Positions 1-9,352 of a stretch of DNA of 12,416 nucleotides are shown in pieces (the stretch's first letter is position 1; each line of letters starts with the position of its first letter). A program made the translations under genes and the position numbers. The stretch lies in contig JAKAMP010000020.1 in the NCBI GenBank assembly GCA_021812865.1, positions 1 to 12,416 on the forward strand, written 5' to 3'. Origin of the DNA: Bacteroidota bacterium (GTDB lineage Bacteria; Bacteroidota; Bacteroidia; Bacteroidales; JAAYUG01). The notes below the pieces were generated by a model, which did no database searches, had not been told where the DNA came from, and worked only from the letters and a program-made list of their open reading frames with translations.

Positions 1-2316
1 TTTGACGGATTAATTTCTCAAAGCACCTTAAATGAATATAAAAATCCATCCTCACCACTAAAGGCCCTGCAATATCCGAGCGTGGACTGGTTCAAAGAAC
101 TGACCCTGCCTTTTTCGCCAACCGTTGATGCCAATTTCAATATTTCCGGAGGGACCAAATTTGTAAAGTATTTCGGAACATTGGGTTTTTACAACGAGAA
201 TACCTTTTTTAAAGGATATGTAAATGGCTATGATGATACCCGTTATAAATACGACCGGTTTAACTATCGTACCAATCTCGATTTTAACCTGACACCAACT
301 ACAACGCTGTCATTTAATATCGGAGGTGAAACGGGTATAAAAAATCAACCAACAAACTCACCCTGGCGAAGCATGTACACTGCAACGGTGGCTTCCTTTC
401 CCACTTACTATCCGGCATGGTTGCTCGAGGACAAAGTGAATGGCATACCAGACCCCGATTATCCGGATGCCACAGGGGATCGATTGACATTAAACAATTT
501 GAATGTAAATATGCCTAATCCTTATACCCAATTGGCCATGGGGAACTTTAATAAATATCTGAGGTCCAAATTATTTACAGATATATTTTTAGATCAGAAA
601 CTCAATTTTATTATCAAGGGTTTATCCTTAAAAGGAAAGGTAGCTTTTAGTACATATTATAATACGAGGACTTTATATACTGATTACACTCGTCCCCAAT
701 ATAAAATCAACTGGGCAGATGTAGGCAAACCCGGTGTAAACCCATGGTATAGAAACGGCCAGTCGGGTTACTACGTATATAACCTGAACCCTCTGGATAT
801 AAATGTGGGAGGATTAGAAGAAGGGTATTATCGCGATCTTTATTACGAGGGTTCTTTAAATTATGCAAATACATTTGGCAGGCATAGAATTACTGCCCTG
901 GCATTAATCAATCGTCAGAAAAATCAGGCCGGAACCGACTTCGCGTTTTTAAATGAAGCACTTGTCGGAAGAGCAACTTATGACTACTCTCATAAGTATC
1001 TGGTAGAGGTTAATATCGGATATACCGGGTCAGAACGGTTTGCACCGGGCAATAAATTCGGATTTTTCCCTTCCGGAGCATTTGGATGGGTAGTGTCGGA
1101 AGAGCCTTTCTTTAAACAGGGGGTTCCTTTTATAAGTAAATTAAAAATTCGTTATTCCGATGGTCTCGTGGGTAGCGATGCTGCATCGGCACGATGGCTT
1201 TTCATGAGTAACTATTACACTGATGGCAACGGATATATACGGGAGGATCCGGCAGCTAACCCCGTTGCCCAGTGGGAAGAGGCCCGGAAAAAAGATATCG
1301 GGCTGGAGATTGGATTCCTGAAAAATGATCTGACCATAACCATTGATTTATTCGATGAACATCGTACGCATATGTTGCTGACTCCCACAATTCCCATGAT
1401 GGTTGGTAATACTTTCAAAGATCAAAACCTTGGATCAATGAAGAAACACGGGTATGATCTTGATATTGAGTATAAGAAATCATTGACAAATGACTTCGGT
1501 TTTTTCCTTAAAGGAATTTTTGGGTTTAACGAAAACCGTATTCTCTATAAAGACGATCCAAAATACGCTCCGGAATACGCCAAAGAGCAGGGAAAACCGT
1601 TAGGAGGTCAGATCAGAGGAGCTGAACTGATAGGCTCGGGTTATTTCACTTCAGTTGATGACATTCACACCAGTGCAATACCAATACCTGTAAGTGATTT
1701 AAATGTAGGTGATTATAAATTTTTAGATTATTTTGCCGATGGCAAAATTTCAATTTTGGACCGTTATCCCATCGCCGGTTCAGACTACCCTCCAATAACC
1801 TATTCCTTTGGAGGAGGATGCTCCTATAAAAATTTCGATTTTTCCTTCAACTTCATGGGAAATGCCGGAAAGTATGTCTTCTACAACCTGCCATTTGAGG
1901 TTGAGTTCATTAATGGAGCTTACCGTATTCATGCTTCACAGCTAGATTATTGGACACCTACCAATCCCGATGCCAATCATTCAACACTTCACTATATGGG
2001 CGATGCCAGTATACTGAATCTCGTATGGGGCGGAGGGGCATCCAATGCCGGAAGCGGATATGAAACGCTCATACAGGATCGTTTTTGGAGAAAGGCCGAT
2101 TATCTGAGGTTGAAGGAGGTTTATATCGCATATACTTTTAAACCTGAATTTTTGAAAAAGGCAATAGGAATATCTGGTTTATCAGCCTACGTGACCGGGA
2201 ATAACCTTTGGACATTAACTGATTTGCTTGAAGGTGACCCTGAACGTAAAGACTTTACCCAAGGCTTTTATCCTCAGATGTCAAGCATCAAAATTGGATT
2301 GAAAATTGGTTTTTAA
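1..2316 (+). CDS. SusC/RagA-family TonB-linked outer-membrane transporter, 5' end missing
   Basis: This is the C-terminal part of a SusC-like transporter that imports oligosaccharides (or peptides) across the outer membrane with TonB energy. The frame is open from base 1, so the gene starts outside the window; the GTG at 82 is internal. About 771 residues are visible. Since SusC proteins usually run to about 1000-1100 residues, the signal peptide, carboxypeptidase-like domain and plug are what is missing. The visible part is beta-barrel: the start matches the family pattern DWF...ANFNISGGTKFVKYFGTLGFYNE, followed by many aromatic-rich alternating strands, FGFFPSGAFGWVVSEEPFF, a weak Asp-rich turn (ADGKISILD, bases 1735-1761) and the terminal IKIGLKIGF, whose last Phe is the usual barrel-assembly signal. 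A susD-like gene follows after 22 bases, so the two should form a SusCD pair. The family is certain; the substrate cannot be read from the sequence. Confidence 0.95.
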   Translation, partial: FDGLISQSTLNEYKNPSSPLKALQYPSVDWFKELTLPFSPTVDANFNISGGTKFVKYFGTLGFYNENTFFKGYVNGYDDTRYKYDRFNYRTNLDFNLTPTTTLSFNIGGETGIKNQPTNSPWRSMYTATVASFPTYYPAWLLEDKVNGIPDPDYPDATGDRLTLNNLNVNMPNPYTQLAMGNFNKYLRSKLFTDIFLDQKLNFIIKGLSLKGKVAFSTYYNTRTLYTDYTRPQYKINWADVGKPGVNPWYRNGQSGYYVYNLNPLDINVGGLEEGYYRDLYYEGSLNYANTFGRHRITALALINRQKNQAGTDFAFLNEALVGRATYDYSHKYLVEVNIGYTGSERFAPGNKFGFFPSGAFGWVVSEEPFFKQGVPFISKLKIRYSDGLVGSDAASARWLFMSNYYTDGNGYIREDPAANPVAQWEEARKKDIGLEIGFLKNDLTITIDLFDEHRTHMLLTPTIPMMVGNTFKDQNLGSMKKHGYDLDIEYKKSLTNDFGFFLKGIFGFNENRILYKDDPKYAPEYAKEQGKPLGGQIRGAELIGSGYFTSVDDIHTSAIPIPVSDLNVGDYKFLDYFADGKISILDRYPIAGSDYPPITYSFGGGCSYKNFDFSFNFMGNAGKYVFYNLPFEVEFINGAYRIHASQLDYWTPTNPDANHSTLHYMGDASILNLVWGGGASNAGSGYETLIQDRFWRKADYLRLKEVYIAYTFKPEFLKKAIGISGLSAYVTGNNLWTLTDLLEGDPERKDFTQGFYPQMSSIKIGLKIGF

Positions 2317-2338
2317 ACCCCGATTAATTTAGAAAGAG

Positions 2339-4171
2339 ATGAAAAAATACATAAAAATAATAGCCTTTACCGGGATACTTACGATTTTTTTCCCGGCATG
2401 TCTGGAGAAATATTTGAATGAAGCGCCTGATGCCGGATTAACTACGGACATAGTGTTCTCGAGATACGATAATATCCTTAAGTTTTTCAATTCGGTTTAT
2501 AAAGGAGCCAAAAATTACAATATCGAAACTGCACACCCCTTGAATTTCTCTTTACATATGGAGTTTACCTGGGATGGAATGACCGATATGAGTGATAACG
2601 GTCGCGTATATGAATCGCAAACTATTAAAGGAGGCCAGATGGGTGGTATAATTAATAAATTTGCCGCTCCAACTTCCGCGAAGGGAATTCCGATTTTATA
2701 CGCAATGTTTTCGTGTATCCGGGTATGCAATTTAACGCTTAATAATATTAATAAATTGCAGGATGCTCAGCAGGTGGATATTGATGACCTTATCGGACAG
2801 GCACATTTTATCCGTGCATATTCACATTTTGCCCTGTTTAGGATATGGGGGCCAATGCCATATATTACCAAAGCATTAATGCCGGGGGACGAGTTTGATA
2901 TTCCACGGTTAACAAGATATGAAACCTGTATAAAAATTGCCCAGGATTTTGATACTGCCTATGTCTATTTCAAAAAAGCCGGGATTATGCGGCGTGATGT
3001 TGATCTACAGCTAAGTAATCCCAAGCAGGCTTATCCTACCGGTGTAGCGGCGCTCGGGATGAAAGCCCGTGCCTTGCTTTATGCTGCAAGCCCTCAAAAC
3101 AATAAAAACGGGATATCCGACTGGCAGGATGCTGCAAAAGCTTGTTGGACAGCAATAGACGTTGCCAAATATAATGGTTACGCCATGCAAACAGTTGCCA
3201 ATGCAAACTCTCTGAAGCAAGCTTATAAGAATAATTTTATGAATGTACCCCGGACAAATGAGCAATTGTGGCCATGGTATGCGGGCGCCCCAGGCTATGT
3301 CCAATCAATGACCAACGGGGTATTTGCACAACAAGAAAATGCAATATCCGGAGAGGACCCTACGCAGAATTTTGTTGACCGGTTTGAAACCCAATGGGGT
3401 GATCCGCTGAACACAGAAGAAGACAGGCTGGCTGCGGTTGCACTTGGACATTACAAAGAGCAGGATCCTTATGCCAACAGGGATCCTCGTTTCACCTGGG
3501 GTATAATTTATAACCAAAGTAAAGAGGTTGCAGGATATAGTCCGGCCAATATCTATTATGGGATAATTAATGGAAAACAAATATTCAGTGAGCTATTGAA
3601 CCCGGCATTTCAGGGCATTACCCACACCGGTTACTATCAGAGAAAGACAATTTACGATGCAAATACAAAAGTACCAACCAGTCATAATCTGACCGATCCG
3701 ATTATGCGTGTAGCCGAATTGTACCTGAATTATGCCGAAGCTGCAGCACAGGGATATGGAGGTGAAAAAGGCATTGCCCCGGGTGCGGCACTCACGGCAA
3801 CACAGGCAGTAAATGTGGTAAGAAACAGGGTTGGAATGCCTAATCTTCCTGCCGGTTTGACCCCGGATGTATTTATGGACAGGTTAAAGAATGAACGAAT
3901 AATTGAGTTGTGTTTTGAGGGTCACTATTACTTTGATATCCGTCGGTGGTTAGATGCACCTGCAGCTTATAATCAGGTTCTTTATGGTATGGACATTGAG
4001 AAACTGCCTGCCGGTTATGATGCAAAAATTTATCCTAAAGGATTCAGATACGTTAGGCTTCCTTTATCCGCCGATCGCCAGCCTGCCTGGAAAGATGAGA
4101 TGTACACCTTCCCGTTTACAACGGAAGACAACTACAAGACGCGTAATTTTACACCTAATCCTATTTGGTAA
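2339..4171 (+). CDS. SusD/RagB-family surface glycan-binding lipoprotein (pair 1)
   Basis: A 610-residue SusD-like lipoprotein, the expected lid and binding partner of the SusC encoded just upstream. The N-terminus is a lipoprotein signal: basic MKKYIK, a hydrophobic run, then FFPAC with the lipidated Cys at 21. The N-terminal helical region has the family pattern around 155-176 (AHFIRAYSHFALFRIWGPMP). The C-terminal region has the two SusD hallmarks: RVAELYLNYAEAAAQ, followed by VNVVRNRVGMP, and then ERIIELCFEGHYYFDIRRW at 519-537. Length is normal for the family (about 500-700). The ATG at 2339 is chosen because it gives a correct signal peptide and is preceded by purine-rich AGAAAGAG. The gap to the preceding gene is 22 bases and to the following susC-like gene 21 bases, so co-transcription is likely. 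SusD proteins bind glycan on the cell surface and have no catalytic role. The ligand is unknown. Confidence 0.96.
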   Translation: MKKYIKIIAFTGILTIFFPACLEKYLNEAPDAGLTTDIVFSRYDNILKFFNSVYKGAKNYNIETAHPLNFSLHMEFTWDGMTDMSDNGRVYESQTIKGGQMGGIINKFAAPTSAKGIPILYAMFSCIRVCNLTLNNINKLQDAQQVDIDDLIGQAHFIRAYSHFALFRIWGPMPYITKALMPGDEFDIPRLTRYETCIKIAQDFDTAYVYFKKAGIMRRDVDLQLSNPKQAYPTGVAALGMKARALLYAASPQNNKNGISDWQDAAKACWTAIDVAKYNGYAMQTVANANSLKQAYKNNFMNVPRTNEQLWPWYAGAPGYVQSMTNGVFAQQENAISGEDPTQNFVDRFETQWGDPLNTEEDRLAAVALGHYKEQDPYANRDPRFTWGIIYNQSKEVAGYSPANIYYGIINGKQIFSELLNPAFQGITHTGYYQRKTIYDANTKVPTSHNLTDPIMRVAELYLNYAEAAAQGYGGEKGIAPGAALTATQAVNVVRNRVGMPNLPAGLTPDVFMDRLKNERIIELCFEGHYYFDIRRWLDAPAAYNQVLYGMDIEKLPAGYDAKIYPKGFRYVRLPLSADRQPAWKDEMYTFPFTTEDNYKTRNFTPNPIW

Positions 4172-4192
4172 TTCAATAATAAAAATGCTCTC

Positions 4193-7100
4193 ATGAAACT
4201 ACTAAATAAAGAAATATATTTAATGTGCGGCTTAATCCTCTTTATGCTACTGCTGATCCTGCCGGCCGCAAACCTGAAAGCACAGAACAAGGCTGATGCC
4301 AGAAAACAAAAGTCGGTTGTTGTTAATCTTAAAGTGACCAATGAAAAAGGCGAACCATTTCCCGGAGCAGGAATTATTCTGGGTGAAGGATTGGTTCATA
4401 CCGAAACAGGCGCCACTGGCACTGTCGTTTTGACAATTCACAGCGACAAAGAATATGTCACGATTACATCACCAGGTTACGAGCCTCAGGTTTTGCTGAT
4501 CAGTGAGTTGACTGGCACTCCTACTGTAAAGATGGTAAAATCGAAGTTGTATATGACTACAGACGATGATGTCAATCTGCCTTATTTGACAATGAAAAAA
4601 CGATATTTAACAGGAAGCACCAGCGTTTTGGATGGCGTTGCGCTGGACAGGTACCCTTCAACTGACATTCGAAATGCGCTGACAGGCTTAGTTACAGGAA
4701 TGGAAGTTCGTGAATTAAATGGTTCTCCCGGGTTGAGTGCTGAGGAAAAACTGGGAAAATACGGGGCTTCAGAAAAAGTAGGACTTTACTCCCGTGGAAC
4801 CAGCCTGATGTACATTATAGATAATGTTCGTATGGATATCACCGAGATGCCTCTCGATCCGGGTGAAATTGAATCTGTGTCTCTTGTCCGGGATATTGTT
4901 TCTAAAACGATGTATGGGCCAGCTGCCGCGAATGGAATAGTGTTTATCAAAACAAAAAGAGGTAAGAAAAATGAGAGATTATTCAACGTTAACCTCGAAC
5001 AGGGAGTAAGTACCATCGACCGTTTACCTGAATGGGTTTCCGGCGCTGATTATGCACGTTTAAATAACCTTGCCAAAACGAATAGCGGAATCACAACAGG
5101 TCTCTATTCTGACGATGATATTGCAGCTTATGCCCTTAATGATCCTTATGATATGAATCATCCAAGTGTGAATTACCAGGATCTGCTTCTTAAGAAAACC
5201 CGTGCCTTTACCCGCGCGAACGTGTCAACTTCCGGAGGGACCGATGCTATGCAGTACAGCGCCTATATCGGGTACAACGGTGAAGGTGATAATTATAATA
5301 TGGGTAAAAATGCTGGTTATAAAAGAATTAATGCCCGGTCGAATCTTGACATCAGAATTAATAATTACTTAAAGGTTCAGATGAATTTCTTCGCAGGAAT
5401 TTCATTATACGATTCTCCAAACTATGGATACGCCAGTACCATAGGTGAAAATGGGACCGAAATGGGATTAACAGAAATGCCCAGTTTGTTGGAAGATATA
5501 ACAAATATTCCTCCTATTGCATTTCCAATTTATATTAACAACGACCCGTCACTAAAATCACCGTGGTATGGCATCTCTTCATCATATGGGACGAACCCGG
5601 TTGGAAACCTGGTTAAAAACGGATACTACAATGAATCGGGACGAAGCGGCGGAATCAGCTCATTGTTTGAGTGGAACATGGGGAACATCCTGCCAGGTCT
5701 GAAATCACGTACTTTTGTTGATTTCAACACATTTTATCTCTTACGAATCGGGAAAGCAGAAAATTATACAGCTTACCGTATTGACCCGAGAACCTATGAC
5801 CCGGCTTTAGGAATCGCATCCCTTACAAAGGCTTGGGATGGTGTTGACGCAACAAGCTATGTCAATTTGCACGACTTTTACTTCCAGAATTATGCTGCCT
5901 ATGAGAGTTTGAGCTACGACAAAAAGTTCGGATCAAGCTATTTAATGGCATCGGCTACTTACCGGATGTCTTCGATCAAGCGAAATGGCTTCGAGGAACC
6001 TCAACGTGAACAGGCTGGAATATTTACAGCTCTCTATTCTTTCAATGATAAGTACATCATTCAGGGTGTTCTTAATTATGGAGGAACAAGCGGTTTGCCT
6101 GCCGGACAAGAATATTCACTGTCTCCCTCTGTTGGATTGGGATGGATTGTTTCTGAGGAAAATTTTATGAAGAACCTGACTTTTCTTAATTATATGAAGC
6201 TTCGCGGAGAATACGGGAATACCGCAGTTGATGAATTCAGATCGCCCTTCCTTTACAGGGATAGATGGAACATAGAGACATATACTGGTAACCCTGCTAA
6301 ATTCGGAACATATTATGGCACTACAGGAAACTGGATTGGAGTATATAAACAATCAGCCAACAATTACAGAACATTCCCTAACCGAATCGGAAATCCTGAA
6401 ATTGAACTTGAACGAAGAAGGGAATTTAATGTAGGAACCGATGCTTTAATGTTGAAAAACAAACTATCTCTCGAGTTCAACTATTACAACATATTACGAT
6501 ACAATGTCATTACAACCAGAAACAATACAACACCGATTATTTCCGGGACTACAAGTACGCTTCCTGCCGTAAACTATAATTCTTATTCGTACAGCGGCGT
6601 TGAAATAGGGCTTACTTTTAACAATAAGATTGGTGGCTTGCGGTACACGATAGGGGCAAATGCTTTCACGCAAAAGCCAATAATTGAAAAAATTGATGAA
6701 CCGAATTACAGGAACGACTATCAAAAAACCGTTGGCGGACCTTCCGATGGCATTCGCGGCTTAAAGTATCTTGGACGTTTTGAAACTGACGCCGAGGCAA
6801 ATCTTATCCCGCAGTTCGGAGAAGATCTGCATGCCGGCGACCTTAAGTACGAAGATAAAAATAACGATGGAGTGGTTGATGATAACGATGCTCAGTTAAT
6901 CGGACATACTACACCGAAATTGTATTATGCCCTGAACCTTAATCTGAAGTATAAAAATGTAGAATTGACCGTAATAGGCGCAGGACGTGCATTTTACGAT
7001 GTAATGCTGAATAATAAGTACTTTACAAATGGTTCAGGCGATAATATCTACTCTAAATTTGTTCTGGAGAATATCGACAAGAACGGAATGGGAGGCGCTT

Positions 7101-7387
7101 ATCCGAAATTAACTTACTATCAGATAACAAATAATTTTAAAACTTCCAATTTCAGGTTGAGTGACGGCGCTTTCTTTAAGATTCAGAATATCGAGTTAGC
7201 ATATAATCTCCCGGTTCAGAATTTTGAATGGATGAAAGGAATAAGGGGCTTTCGGATTTTCGCACGCGGGGCAAATGTTTTTACTCTCTCGAAAATAAAA
7301 GATGTAGAGCCCGAAAATATCAATGCGGGGGTTACCACCTATCCATTAAACAGAACTATTTCCGGTGGAGTTAAATTAACCTTTTAA
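4193..7387 (+). CDS. SusC/RagA-family TonB-linked outer-membrane transporter, divergent plug (pair 2)
   Basis: A complete 1064-residue SusC-like transporter. Residues 1-30 are a signal peptide (hydrophobic GLILFMLLLILPAA, probable cleavage after LKA at 30). Residues about 40-115 form a carboxypeptidase-regulatory-like beta domain (VTNEKGEPFPGAGIILGEG, later TSPGYEP). The plug follows at about 120-260: DIRNALTGLVTGMEV, SRGTSLMYIIDNVRMD, then IESVSLVRDIVSKTMYGP and AAANGIVFIKTKRG, which correspond to the usual IDGVP and KDASA.IYGSRAANGVI motifs but differ at several positions. The rest is barrel, with an Asp-rich loop DKNNDGVVDDND at 888-899 and a terminal Phe (SGGVKLTF). It lacks an N-terminal STN domain, so it should not signal directly to an anti-sigma factor. 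It sits 21 bases after one susD-like gene and 11 bases before another; its partner is the following one. It is clearly not a recent copy of the first SusC. Substrate unknown. Confidence 0.97.
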   Translation: MKLLNKEIYLMCGLILFMLLLILPAANLKAQNKADARKQKSVVVNLKVTNEKGEPFPGAGIILGEGLVHTETGATGTVVLTIHSDKEYVTITSPGYEPQVLLISELTGTPTVKMVKSKLYMTTDDDVNLPYLTMKKRYLTGSTSVLDGVALDRYPSTDIRNALTGLVTGMEVRELNGSPGLSAEEKLGKYGASEKVGLYSRGTSLMYIIDNVRMDITEMPLDPGEIESVSLVRDIVSKTMYGPAAANGIVFIKTKRGKKNERLFNVNLEQGVSTIDRLPEWVSGADYARLNNLAKTNSGITTGLYSDDDIAAYALNDPYDMNHPSVNYQDLLLKKTRAFTRANVSTSGGTDAMQYSAYIGYNGEGDNYNMGKNAGYKRINARSNLDIRINNYLKVQMNFFAGISLYDSPNYGYASTIGENGTEMGLTEMPSLLEDITNIPPIAFPIYINNDPSLKSPWYGISSSYGTNPVGNLVKNGYYNESGRSGGISSLFEWNMGNILPGLKSRTFVDFNTFYLLRIGKAENYTAYRIDPRTYDPALGIASLTKAWDGVDATSYVNLHDFYFQNYAAYESLSYDKKFGSSYLMASATYRMSSIKRNGFEEPQREQAGIFTALYSFNDKYIIQGVLNYGGTSGLPAGQEYSLSPSVGLGWIVSEENFMKNLTFLNYMKLRGEYGNTAVDEFRSPFLYRDRWNIETYTGNPAKFGTYYGTTGNWIGVYKQSANNYRTFPNRIGNPEIELERRREFNVGTDALMLKNKLSLEFNYYNILRYNVITTRNNTTPIISGTTSTLPAVNYNSYSYSGVEIGLTFNNKIGGLRYTIGANAFTQKPIIEKIDEPNYRNDYQKTVGGPSDGIRGLKYLGRFETDAEANLIPQFGEDLHAGDLKYEDKNNDGVVDDNDAQLIGHTTPKLYYALNLNLKYKNVELTVIGAGRAFYDVMLNNKYFTNGSGDNIYSKFVLENIDKNGMGGAYPKLTYYQITNNFKTSNFRLSDGAFFKIQNIELAYNLPVQNFEWMKGIRGFRIFARGANVFTLSKIKDVEPENINAGVTTYPLNRTISGGVKLTF

Positions 7388-7398
7388 ACATTACTGAT

Positions 7399-9249
7399 AT
7401 GAAGTACAAATATTTAATAATAGTTTTGATTGCATTACTCTTGGGTTCCTGCAAAAAATTTCTGGAATCTTATCCCAATGGAGACAGGACAAGAGATGAT
7501 GTATTTAAATATAATGAAATGATCCAGGGGTTGATCGGACGAAGTTACGATTATCTTGGAAGCGATTATAACTCGAAAAACTATAACAGTAACGAAACGG
7601 CCTACCTCGAATGTGCCACCGACAATGCTGTAAGACGTTCCACTACCGACGCGGTCGTGAAGTTTGCTAAAGGTGAACTCAATACAGAAAATCAGGCTTT
7701 TGTAAGAGATTACTGGACAAGAGATTACAATGCCATATTTTTATTGAACCTATTCTTAAAAGACAATAGGGGGTTAAAATCCAAGGTATTGATTAAACCC
7801 GATTTAAATGCGCTGGTTGTACGAAGATTACAGGGCGAGGCATTTGGTTTGCGGGCGTGGGCCGAACGCGACCTGTTGAAAAAGTTCGGAGGGAAGGAGC
7901 TTGGTGGTGACCGGTTACTGGGTTTCCCAATTGTGACTGAACCCCTCGACGCATTCAAAGAAATAAATCTCGAGCGAAATACTTACGATGATTGCGTAAA
8001 ACAGATTATTCAGGATTGTGATTCTGCTCTTAAGTACCTGCCTATTGCTCATCGCGACTATCTATACACCCCGGACTATCTGAGTGATAAGAAGGATTTT
8101 CTCGGATCAGTAAACTGGAACAGGGTAGATGGCTTGACAATGTATGCAATTAAGGCAATGACCTATTTAAATTGGGCCAGCAAGCGGTTCAACCCTGCAA
8201 ACTATCTCTCACGCTGGGATTCTGTTGCAAAATATGCTGCTAAGGTTATGGCGTTCAAGCAGGCTCCACCTCCAAATGGAGATGGCTATGATCCTACAAC
8301 CCAGGTAGATTTTAACAACATCTACGACAAGAGTATTATCTGGTCATCGCGGGTTATAGAGAATAACATTGAAATGGAACAGATCTTTTTCCCTGCATCA
8401 GCAAATGGGTACGGATTCGCTCCTTATGGCGATATCGGTGCAACACGTGAATTTGTTGATGCATTTGGCGACAGAAACGGTTATCCGATCAGTTTGAGTA
8501 GTGTTTACGATGCAAGTAAACCGTTTGACAACCGCGACCCGCGTTTCTACGCTGTTATAAACTATAACACCAGGACCTATACTCCTGTCGATGCCAACGC
8601 TCCGATTTATACCTTTGAAACATGGGAGCCCGATGCTCAGGGAATAAACGGAGGGAAAGACCGGGCCGGTGTAGGCAACAATGTCCGTACTAATATTTAC
8701 ATCAAAAAATTCTGCTACGGTATCAACTGGAAAAAATCCAACTTCCCAAAGAAACCTCGTTGCAGGTTCAATATTCGGTACGCTCACATGGCACTGGCAT
8801 TTGCCGAGGCAGCCAATCAAATTGTAGGTCCGAGCGGTACTCTTTACGGATATTCCCCAAAGGCTGTTATTGGAACATTGCGCTCAAGGAATACTTACGA
8901 AAATAAACCGGGAATACCTGCCGCTGATCCATATTTGAACAGTGTTGCTTCTGCAGGAAAGGATGCGTTTTATGAGCTGATAAAAAATGAGCGACGCATT
9001 GAGCTTTGTTTTGAGGGTGAACGATTCCAGGATATGGCACGCTGGACGAACGATGCGGAATTTGATGCGTTATATAATAAGCCTGTTCATGGGATAAAAG
9101 CTGTAAAAAACGGAGCAACTTTTATTTATGATCTTACATGGGAAGTTGAAAATCGTGCTTACAATTCAGCCTATATGCCGATTCCTTACGACGATATCCT
9201 TCGTATGAATAAGTTGGTTCAGAATGAAGGCTGGGATAAATGGAAATAA
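7399..9249 (+). CDS. SusD/RagB-family surface glycan-binding lipoprotein (pair 2)
   Basis: A 616-residue SusD-like lipoprotein paired with the transporter that ends 11 bases upstream. The signal peptide is MKYKYLIIVLIALLLGSC, with the lipidated Cys at 18, followed by KKFLESYPNG, a very typical SusD mature start. Residues about 142-166 hold the N-terminal helical signature RLQGEAFGLRAWAERDLLKK FGG. Near the C-terminus, MALAFAEAANQIVG and the segment ERRIELCFEGERFQDMARW at 531-549 match the family's AEA and ER.iEL.FEG.R..D..RW hallmarks. The sequence differs widely from the first SusD, so the two pairs probably recognise different ligands or different parts of one glycan. The start is fixed by the signal peptide and the short gap. 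The protein should sit on the outer face of the outer membrane and bind glycan; no catalytic motif is expected or seen. Confidence 0.96.
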   Translation: MKYKYLIIVLIALLLGSCKKFLESYPNGDRTRDDVFKYNEMIQGLIGRSYDYLGSDYNSKNYNSNETAYLECATDNAVRRSTTDAVVKFAKGELNTENQAFVRDYWTRDYNAIFLLNLFLKDNRGLKSKVLIKPDLNALVVRRLQGEAFGLRAWAERDLLKKFGGKELGGDRLLGFPIVTEPLDAFKEINLERNTYDDCVKQIIQDCDSALKYLPIAHRDYLYTPDYLSDKKDFLGSVNWNRVDGLTMYAIKAMTYLNWASKRFNPANYLSRWDSVAKYAAKVMAFKQAPPPNGDGYDPTTQVDFNNIYDKSIIWSSRVIENNIEMEQIFFPASANGYGFAPYGDIGATREFVDAFGDRNGYPISLSSVYDASKPFDNRDPRFYAVINYNTRTYTPVDANAPIYTFETWEPDAQGINGGKDRAGVGNNVRTNIYIKKFCYGINWKKSNFPKKPRCRFNIRYAHMALAFAEAANQIVGPSGTLYGYSPKAVIGTLRSRNTYENKPGIPAADPYLNSVASAGKDAFYELIKNERRIELCFEGERFQDMARWTNDAEFDALYNKPVHGIKAVKNGATFIYDLTWEVENRAYNSAYMPIPYDDILRMNKLVQNEGWDKWK

Positions 9250-9352
9250 TAATAAATAAACAGTTATGAAACGAACAAATTTCCAAAACACAAGAACGGA
9301 TATAAATATCGCTTGCGGGTCCAATCCCGTTGTTAAGAAAAAACATTTACGG

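Noticed and set aside
82..84. The GTG at 82 as the start of the first SusC gene.
   Set aside because: The same frame is open to base 1 and reads as SusC-like sequence before it, so the gene is truncated by the window edge rather than starting here.
4177..4190. A 14-base exact repeat, TAATAAAAATGCTC, found here before the second susC-like gene and again at 10811-10824 after the sulfatase remnant.
   Set aside because: The repeat is AT-rich and short; one such coincidence in a window of this size is close to what chance would give, and the flanks do not match.
8398..8820. A 140-codon open frame on the minus strand.
   Set aside because: It lies wholly inside the well-supported susD-like gene, has no recognisable motif or ribosome site, and behaves as an antisense shadow.
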